NCBI GenBank assembly: GCA_008330645.1
Contig: VLTN01000073.1
Span: 62,001-126,000, forward strand
From: Cafeteria roenbergensis
Lineage: Eukaryota > Sar > Bigyra > Bicosoecida > Cafeteriaceae
DNA: 64,000 bases
Direction of reading: 5' to 3'
Shown here: positions 52,847 through 64,000 of the stretch, one piece after another
Numbering within the stretch: the stretch's first letter is position 1
Layout of the letters: each line of letters begins with the position of its first letter
Made by a program: the position numbers and the translations under genes
The notes under the pieces: model-generated
Told to the model about the DNA's origin: nothing
The model's database searches: none
The model's input: the letters and a program-made list of their open reading frames with translations, nothing else

Positions 52847-53013
52847 GCGCCCAGGCGCCCCGCGCACTCCCGGCTGGGCGCGCGGCTGGTTTGCTCCGCT
52901 GGAGGGCCTGGCGGAGCGGCGCTCGCCGCGGCGCTGCCAGGGACGGCCCGCTGCTGCAGCAGCAGTCGGGTCGCGCCGGGAGCTGCATTGTCCCGCACAC
53001 CCGCAACAACCCC

Positions 53014-53030
53014 GGTGTTCATTCAACACC
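53014..53030 (+). terminator. histone 3' stem-loop (H3 copy 1)
   Basis: GGTGTTCATTCAACACC, 167 nt after the H3 stop; same flanks CCC and ACC. Confidence 0.8.
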
Positions 53031-53405
53031 ACCCGACGGGAAGGCGCGCCGCACTGCCCGCTGGCTGCCGATGCAGCGCGCGCACGCTGTCCATGCGCGC
53101 CCCGGAAGCGGCTCACTCCCGGGCACACGCGCACACCGGGCCAGTCGGGGCTGCCGAGAGCGCGCACGTCGAATCGCCGGCCCGCGAGCGGCTCCACGCC
53201 GACACGCGCGCCCACAGCACCGAGCCTGCGGGCGGAGGGCGCCCCCTGGGCCGGCATGCGAGTGGGTGTGTGTGTGTGGGCTGGGCCGGCCGTCTGTTCG
53301 CGACTCGAGCCCAGGCGCAGCGTGTGTGGTTGCCGCTGCTGCTGCTGCCGCCCCACCGCGCTGCGCCGTGTGTTCCTCCCATGCAGTGGCCTCGCGCGGT
53401 CTGGT

Positions 53406-53422
53406 GGTGTTGAATGAACACC
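53406..53422 (-). terminator. histone 3' stem-loop (H2A)
   Basis: The same 17 nt in sense orientation for H2A, 70 nt after its stop. It faces the H3 stem-loop 375 bp away across the convergent H3/H2A gap (52847-53492), which holds GT and CTG runs but no gene. Confidence 0.8.
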
Positions 53423-53492
53423 GGGGGTGGGGGTGGTGGTGCGTGGAACGGGCCGGCCCGGCACCGCTGCGCTCCAAGGGCGCGCCTCGCGC

Positions 53493-53879
53493 TTACGCGG
53501 TCTTGGCGGCCTTGGTGCCCTTGGGGAGCAGCACCTGGTGGATGCTCGGGATGACACCGCCGGAGGCGATGGTCACGTTGGCGAGCAGCTTGTTGAGCTC
53601 CTCGTCGTTGCGCACGGCGAGCTGCACGTGGCGGGGCACGATGCGGGTCTTCTTGGAGTCCTTGGTGGCGTTGCCGGCCAGCTCGAGGATCTCGGCGGCG
53701 AGGTACTCCATGACCGCCGCCATGTACACGGGGGCGCCGGCGCCGATGCGCGCCGCGATGCGCTGCTGGCGCATGTAGCGGCCCACGCGGCCCACGGGGA
53801 ACTGGAGCCCGGCCTTGGCCGAGCGGGTGGTGCCCTTGGCGGACTTCTTGCCGCGGCCTGCCTTGCCCTTGCCAGACAT
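53493..53879 (-). CDS. H2A: histone H2A
   Basis: An intronless 128-residue H2[21 protein letters not shown] tail, [15 protein letters not shown], the acidic-patch helix [10 protein letters not shown], and the end [16 protein letters not shown]. There is no SQ(E/D) motif at the C-terminus, so it is not an H2A.X type. It is divergent from H2B across 252 bp. The 3' third of the gene is copied in unit 2. Confidence 0.97.
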   Translation of the reverse strand: MSGKGKAGRGKKSAKGTTRSAKAGLQFPVGRVGRYMRQQRIAARIGAGAPVYMAAVMEYLAAEILELAGNATKDSKKTRIVPRHVQLAVRNDEELNKLLANVTIASGGVIPSIHQVLLPKGTKAAKTA

Positions 53880-54131
53880 GCTAGAGAGTCGGTGGAAGCT
53901 CCGAGGAGATCAGAGGGGGGGAGTGCCCCCTCCCCGCCCGCTCGCGGAGGCGAGGCGCGGCAGGGGCGGCAGAGGCGGCCGCCGGCGAGCGCGCAGCATG
54001 GCCGCGGCCGCCGCCCAGCCGGCGCGCAGAGCCGCGGCCGCTGCGCCCATCCGCGGCGCACGGTGCCGGGCAGAGTCGCGGCGGCAGCGCCCCGCCCGCC
54101 CGCCCCGGCGGCACTCCTCCTCCGATCCAGC
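53880..54131. promoter_or_regulatory. divergent H2A/H2B promoter
   Basis: The 252 bp between the two start codons, GC-rich, with no clear TATA box. Confidence 0.45.
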
Positions 54132-54494
54132 ATGGCCAAGACCCCCGCGTCGTCGAAGAAGGCCGCCAAGGCCTCGAAGAAGGCCGCCACGGCCGGCGCC
54201 AAGCGCCCCAAGCGCCGCACCGAGACGTACAGCTCGTACATCTACAAGGTGCTCAAGCAGGTGCACCCCCAGTACGGCATCTCCAAGAAGGGCATGAGCA
54301 TCATGAACTCGTTCATCAACGACGTGTTCGAGCGCGTGTGCACGGAGGCCGCCAACCTGTGCCGCCAGAACAAGAAGGCCACCTGCTCCAGCCGCGAAGT
54401 CCAGACCGCCGTGCGCCTGGTGCTCCCCGGAGAGCTCGCCAAGCACGCCGTGTCCGAGGGCACCAAGGCGGTGACCAAGTTCACCTCCGCCTGA
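54132..54494 (+). CDS. H2B: histone H2B
   Basis: An intronless 120-residue H2B. It has a Lys/Ala-rich tail ([20 protein letters not shown]), then the fold [39 protein letters not shown], and the end [14 protein letters not shown], which keeps the C-terminal lysine that is ubiquitylated in other eukaryotes. The frame is open upstream, but the ATG at 54132 is the natural start. The stem-loop lies 128 nt after the stop. Only one H2B is in the window. Confidence 0.97.
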   Translation: MAKTPASSKKAAKASKKAATAGAKRPKRRTETYSSYIYKVLKQVHPQYGISKKGMSIMNSFINDVFERVCTEAANLCRQNKKATCSSREVQTAVRLVLPGELAKHAVSEGTKAVTKFTSA

Positions 54495-54622
54495 GCGCGA
54501 GCAGCTCGGGGCTGGGGCGCACATGGATCGGCGCCGCCCCCAGCCCCGGACCGGCGAGCCGCCCCAGCGCAGCGAGCCCTGTGGTCGGCAGCACTCCGAG
54601 GCCGGCCACGCCACCAATCCCC

Positions 54623-54639
54623 GGTGTTCATTCAACACC
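54623..54639 (+). terminator. histone 3' stem-loop (H2B)
   Basis: GGTGTTCATTCAACACC in sense orientation, 128 nt after the H2B stop; flanks CCCC and ACC. Confidence 0.8.
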
Positions 54640-55597
54640 ACCGCAGTGGTCCGGCCGCGCTGAGCGAGGAGCGGCGCGCGCACACGCACCGAAACGGCCC
54701 GGACACTCGCTCGCGCCTGCGACCTCTGCGCTGCCCTCGCGCTGGGCATGGCGTCGGCTCGGCGCTGCGAGGGCCCGGACCCGAGCACACGCTGGCGCGG
54801 TGCAGCGTGAGCGCGTGTGGCCTGGGCTCCTCGGAGTGGCACGCAAGGCTGCTCCGTGGAGCCCCAGAGTCCAGCAGTCCGCGCGCGTCTTGAAGTAGGG
54901 GACCAAGGCGCCCGCCCCGGTTCCCGTCGCCTGGTGCCATGCCGGTGAAGCCATCGGGTCTGTGTGCACGGCGTGGGGCCTCCGTGGCGTTGGCTGCACG
55001 CGAGGTCGCCTTCGGAGCGCCTCGGAGGACGGGGCACAGCCGGGCCTGCGTCGCGGCCGACCGCGACATCGGCGAGCCGGCGCACGCTGGGGAGCTTGGC
55101 TTCGCTGTCGAGCGGGGCTGGCGTGAGCCGCGACGGGCCACACTGTCGAGTGGGCGCTATGCCCGTCGCCACGAATCTGCGACGCTGGGCCATCTCGCGG
55201 GGCGCTCCGCCGCTGCGCTGGCGGCAGCGGCCGCGGAGGCGTTCTGCGGGCAAGGCCGGACCGGTGCTCGGACTGTGCCAGCGGTCGAGCCGCGCTGGAG
55301 AGCAGCAGCATCGAGCTTGGAGTGCTGGCTTGGTCGCGTCTGTCCGCAGCGCCCGGGCAAGTGTGTGACGCGGAGCAGGCCGTGCGGAGCAGCGCGTGGC
55401 TTCCGTTGTGGGCTGTGATTGGTGCCCGCGCCCCACACATGCGCTCCACGCCGTGCGCGCACGCAGCGCAGCCACGGCCACGAGCGGTGCGGCGGCGCAA
55501 GACGGCGTGTGCGCGCGGCCGATGGCAGGCGGCCGCTGAGCGAGCAGGGGCGATCCGATCATGTGGTGGGCGGTGTTCAGCAGGCTCCGTGGCCTGG
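54640..55597. other. gene-free region after H2B
   Basis: About 960 bp between the H2B stem-loop and the stop codon of the next, convergent gene. Frames are open by composition only. No domain, RNA gene or repeat was recognised. Confidence 0.4.
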
Positions 55598-57019
55598 CTA
55601 GACGTTGAAGGCGGCAAGGAGGCTGCGCACTTTCGGAACTGCGTCGGTCATCGCCTTGAAGTGATCCATAGACTCCTTGACAAGCTTCAAAGGAGACTTG
55701 GCTTGTGTCCGCTGCTCCTTTGAGGTGCGAGGCCGCGCAGGCCCGGGCTTCTGCGCCTGCGAAGACTTGCGGCGAACGACCGCCGCCCAAGTGGCGGCCT
55801 TGCTCGCCCACGCTTTGCCCGGGGGTGGCGTGCCAGGAGCAGCAGCACCACCGCCGGATGCAGCAGCACAAGCAGCAGCAGCAGCACCGCCGCCGGATGC
55901 AGCACCACCACCACCACCACCACCGCCGGATGCAGCAGCACAAGCAGCAGCAGCAGCAGCAGCAGCGGCGGCGGATGCAGTGCCTCTGCTTTCATCTTGG
56001 GCGTCAGTGACAGCGCTCGGCTTGTGATCCGCGCTCCTCTTGAGGTGGCTGTACTTGCTGTCAATTTCACCGGTGATGTGGTCGGCCACCTTCAGGGCGT
56101 GCTTCACTTGTGGAGTCCCGCCGCCCTTGAACACGAAGGCGCCGAATGGGTGGGCTTGGTCATTCCGTTGGGTCACCAACTCGCTGAGCCAAGGCACAAC
56201 TCCAATGACAATGTGCTCGCCGCTCCCTGCAGCGTGCTTGCTCTTTCCGGGGAACAGCGTCGGCTCGGTCGCCGCATCCATCTGGCACAGGCAGAGACTC
56301 CCTTCTGCTAGCATCTCCTCGGCAACGTCTCTCGGAAGTCGCAGCCCCCGGCGCCGGTCCTCCCGCTCGCCCGCAGAGGCCGCCGAGCCGTCAGCCTTTT
56401 TCTTCGGGGCAGGAAGACGTGCCCACAGCGAGCGCGGCGCATCTTGGTTCGATTTCAGGCCCATCATGCTCGTGCCCGCCGACTGACAGAACTTGCAGAA
56501 CAGCAGCACCCATAGCAGGTCGACCAAGTGAAGGGCCAGGTCGCACATGACCAGGGGCGGAACCGAGACGATCACGAAGGAGCTGAGCAGCTCAGTCTCG
56601 CCCCGCGCGGAGTCTTGCTCGGCCTTGAGTGTGTCGTGCTTGGCCTCGAGTCGAGCGACGTCCGTTTTGTGCTTGGCCTTGAGCGCGCCGTGCTCGGCCT
56701 TGAGCGCGCCGTGCTCGGCCTCGAGTCGAGCGACTTTTTCTTCCGCCTTGGCGGCTGATTGCCGCGCCGAGTCATACTTGTCCTCAAGAGCAACCAGCCG
56801 CTGGAGAAGGTCGTTGGAATTGCTCTGCGTTTCAGGGTGAGGCCCGGGCCCCGCCACGCTGAGCGCATCTGGCGACCGGCCAGAGCTGCCCATTGAGCCG
56901 GGCTGGGGAAAAGGGAGCGGCGTCGCTTTTTTTGTGCAAACCTCGCCGGGCTTCGCGTGGGGACTCGGCTGCTTCCCTTTGGCGACGCAGCCCGGCCCGC
57001 GGGGATGAGTGTGGGCCAT
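55598..57019 (-). CDS. unrecognised coiled-coil protein with one hydrophobic segment
   Basis: A single open frame gives 473 residues from the first ATG (57019). I do not recognise the family. Order of parts: a Pro/Gly-rich head of about 70 residues; a coiled coil with an imperfect heptad-like repeat (RLEAEHGALKAEHGALKAKH, then VARLEAKHDTLKAEQDS); a hydrophobic stretch of about 35 residues (FVIVSVPPLVMCDLALHLVD, LLWVLLFCKFC) that is probably a membrane helix or hairpin; a mixed domain (HIVIGVVPWLSELVTQRNDQ, HPFGAFVFKGGG, VADHITGEIDSKYSHLK); an Ala/Gly run encoded by GCAGCAGCA/CCACCACCA repeats at 55846-55975; and a basic end. It sits alone between the two histone blocks. Upstream exons are possible. 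Confidence 0.5.
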   Translation of the reverse strand: MAHTHPRGPGCVAKGKQPSPHAKPGEVCTKKATPLPFPQPGSMGSSGRSPDALSVAGPGPHPETQSNSNDLLQRLVALEDKYDSARQSAAKAEEKVARLEAEHGALKAEHGALKAKHKTDVARLEAKHDTLKAEQDSARGETELLSSFVIVSVPPLVMCDLALHLVDLLWVLLFCKFCQSAGTSMMGLKSNQDAPRSLWARLPAPKKKADGSAASAGEREDRRRGLRLPRDVAEEMLAEGSLCLCQMDAATEPTLFPGKSKHAAGSGEHIVIGVVPWLSELVTQRNDQAHPFGAFVFKGGGTPQVKHALKVADHITGEIDSKYSHLKRSADHKPSAVTDAQDESRGTASAAAAAAAAAACAAASGGGGGGGGAASGGGAAAAACAAASGGGAAAPGTPPPGKAWASKAATWAAVVRRKSSQAQKPGPARPRTSKEQRTQAKSPLKLVKESMDHFKAMTDAVPKVRSLLAAFNV

Positions 57020-57750
57020 CTCTGCGTTGGTCTGAGCTGGTGGTGCGCCTGACTCGCTCTGCGCGGCCGGAGCCTGCCTGTCCTGCGGCAATCAATCTCA
57101 AGTCGGGCAGTTGCCCGCAACATCGGCGGCATTTTCTGGCTCCGCATCGCGCAGCGCACCTGCCGTGCAAGGGCGCCCGACTGCCGCGCCGGATGCACGC
57201 ACGACGCCCCGGAAGCCCCGCGGCACGCGGCGGGGCGCCAGCACGCGGCGCGAGACGCGACACGGGAGGGCTGGCTGGCAGCGAGCGCTTTCGCCGGCCA
57301 GCTGGGCGACCGAGCGCGCCGCGCAGGCCAGGGCGGACCTCGACTGCTCGCCACCGCCAGTGCGCGCGCCGGTGGCTTCCAGGGGGGCGGGGGAGGGGGG
57401 GTCTCACCGCGATTGCGCGCGGAAGGGGGTTGGTGCGCGGCGAATGCGAACCGCAGCGCTGGTCGCAGATTCAGTGTGGCCGACACGACCCGCGGCCCCT
57501 GCTCTGCCGGACGGAGCCCGCTTGTGCACGCAGAGCCAGCGCGCGGGACGGGCAGTTGTCCCGACCTCGTCGGCGCCCGCGCATCGGGCTCCTGCGCCCC
57601 GGCTCGCATGCGTCGGGTGCACTGCTCGTGGCTCCGCATCGCCTGCGTGGGCTTTCCTGATGGTGCCGCGCGTGACCCGTCGCAGGCCTGGCACGGCCGG
57701 GAGGCGCACGCAGGCCGACAGCCCCGCTCGACCTCAGCAGCGATTCGGGC
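57020..57750. other. gene-free region before histone unit 2
   Basis: About 730 bp upstream of the coiled-coil gene and up to the left edge of the duplicated histone block. Nothing was recognised. It should include the coiled-coil gene's promoter. Confidence 0.4.
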
Positions 57751-57871
57751 GCTCGTGTGTGCCGCTGCTTTGCAGGCGAATGAGCATCGCGCGTGTGATC
57801 TGGGCAGCTGTGCGGTGCGAGTGAGCATCGTCCCGCTCCCTTGCTCATGGCGTCACCAGGCCGGTGGTGGT

Positions 57872-57888
57872 GGTGTTGAATGAACACC
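57872..57888 (-). terminator. histone 3' stem-loop (H4 copy 2)
   Basis: The same hairpin, 142 nt after the H4 copy 2 stop, unchanged despite indels in the bases just beside it. Confidence 0.8.
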
Positions 57889-58030
57889 GGGGGTGTGGGT
57901 GTGGGTGCGCCGGAGACGGTCCGGGGAGGAGGGCCGGGGCCGCAGGCGAGTGCGGCCGGAGCCGCTCACGCCCCTGTCCCGCCGCGGCTCCGCATGGCGC
58001 GTGCCGACCGGGGCCGCAGTAGCCCTGCGC

Positions 58031-64000
<5,970 letters not shown>

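Noticed and set aside
57020-57091. A start at 57091 for the coiled-coil protein
   Set aside because: That codon is TTG; the first ATG is 57019.

Overview
This 64 kb window is a gene-dense, very GC-rich stretch of nuclear DNA from a unicellular eukaryote. Evidence for a nucleus: core histone genes, spliceosomal introns with a near-uniform GTGAG donor, an AP-3 adaptor subunit, RBR and HECT ubiquitin ligases, a mitochondrial IF-3, a COX20-like assembly factor and a four-domain voltage-gated cation channel. GC-rich stramenopile, haptophyte or similar flagellates/algae would fit. The sequence alone does not fix the lineage, and no chloroplast gene is present.

Layout. 1-12.5 kb: a partial TPR protein (-), a carnitine/choline acyltransferase ending in a peroxisomal SHL signal (+), a YbaK-domain protein (-), an Ariadne-type RBR ligase (+), a membrane-anchored HECT ligase (+) and mitochondrial IF-3 (+). 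12.5-26.1 kb: AP-3 mu subunit (-) divergent from a 3520-residue, intron-free CaV-type channel with an EEEE filter (+). 26.4-38.7 kb: an ArfGAP-PH-C2 protein with an MGCAPS acylation motif (-), a Rieske protein (-), an unrecognised 829-residue protein (+), a histidine acid phosphatase (-), a leucine-rich-repeat protein with a CAAX tail (+) and an ankyrin protein built from one-repeat exons (-). 39.1-49.9 kb: a giant protein (-) whose order of parts (HEAT solenoid, appendage-like sandwich and platform, DPF motifs, C-terminal clathrin-box-like motif) resembles TPLATE of the TSET complex. 50.1-51.2 kb: COX20 (+), three exons. 51.4-60 kb: two near-identical histone blocks. The first is H4-H3-H2A-H2B. 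The second is H4-H3 plus a truncated H2A, and it abuts the promoter of a long PTB/hnRNP L-like RNA-binding protein that runs off the window.

The genes do not form one pathway. Recurrent themes are head-to-head gene pairs, membrane traffic (AP-3 mu, ArfGAP, TPLATE-like) and ubiquitin ligation. The clearest regulatory signal is a 17-nt hairpin, GGTGTTCATTCAACACC. It occurs seven times, each time in sense orientation 69-173 nt behind a histone stop codon. It looks like a lineage-specific form of the histone mRNA 3' stem-loop, with a 5-nt rather than 4-nt loop.

Gene models were assembled by eye from splice sites, reading phase and family alignment recalled from memory; no search was run.
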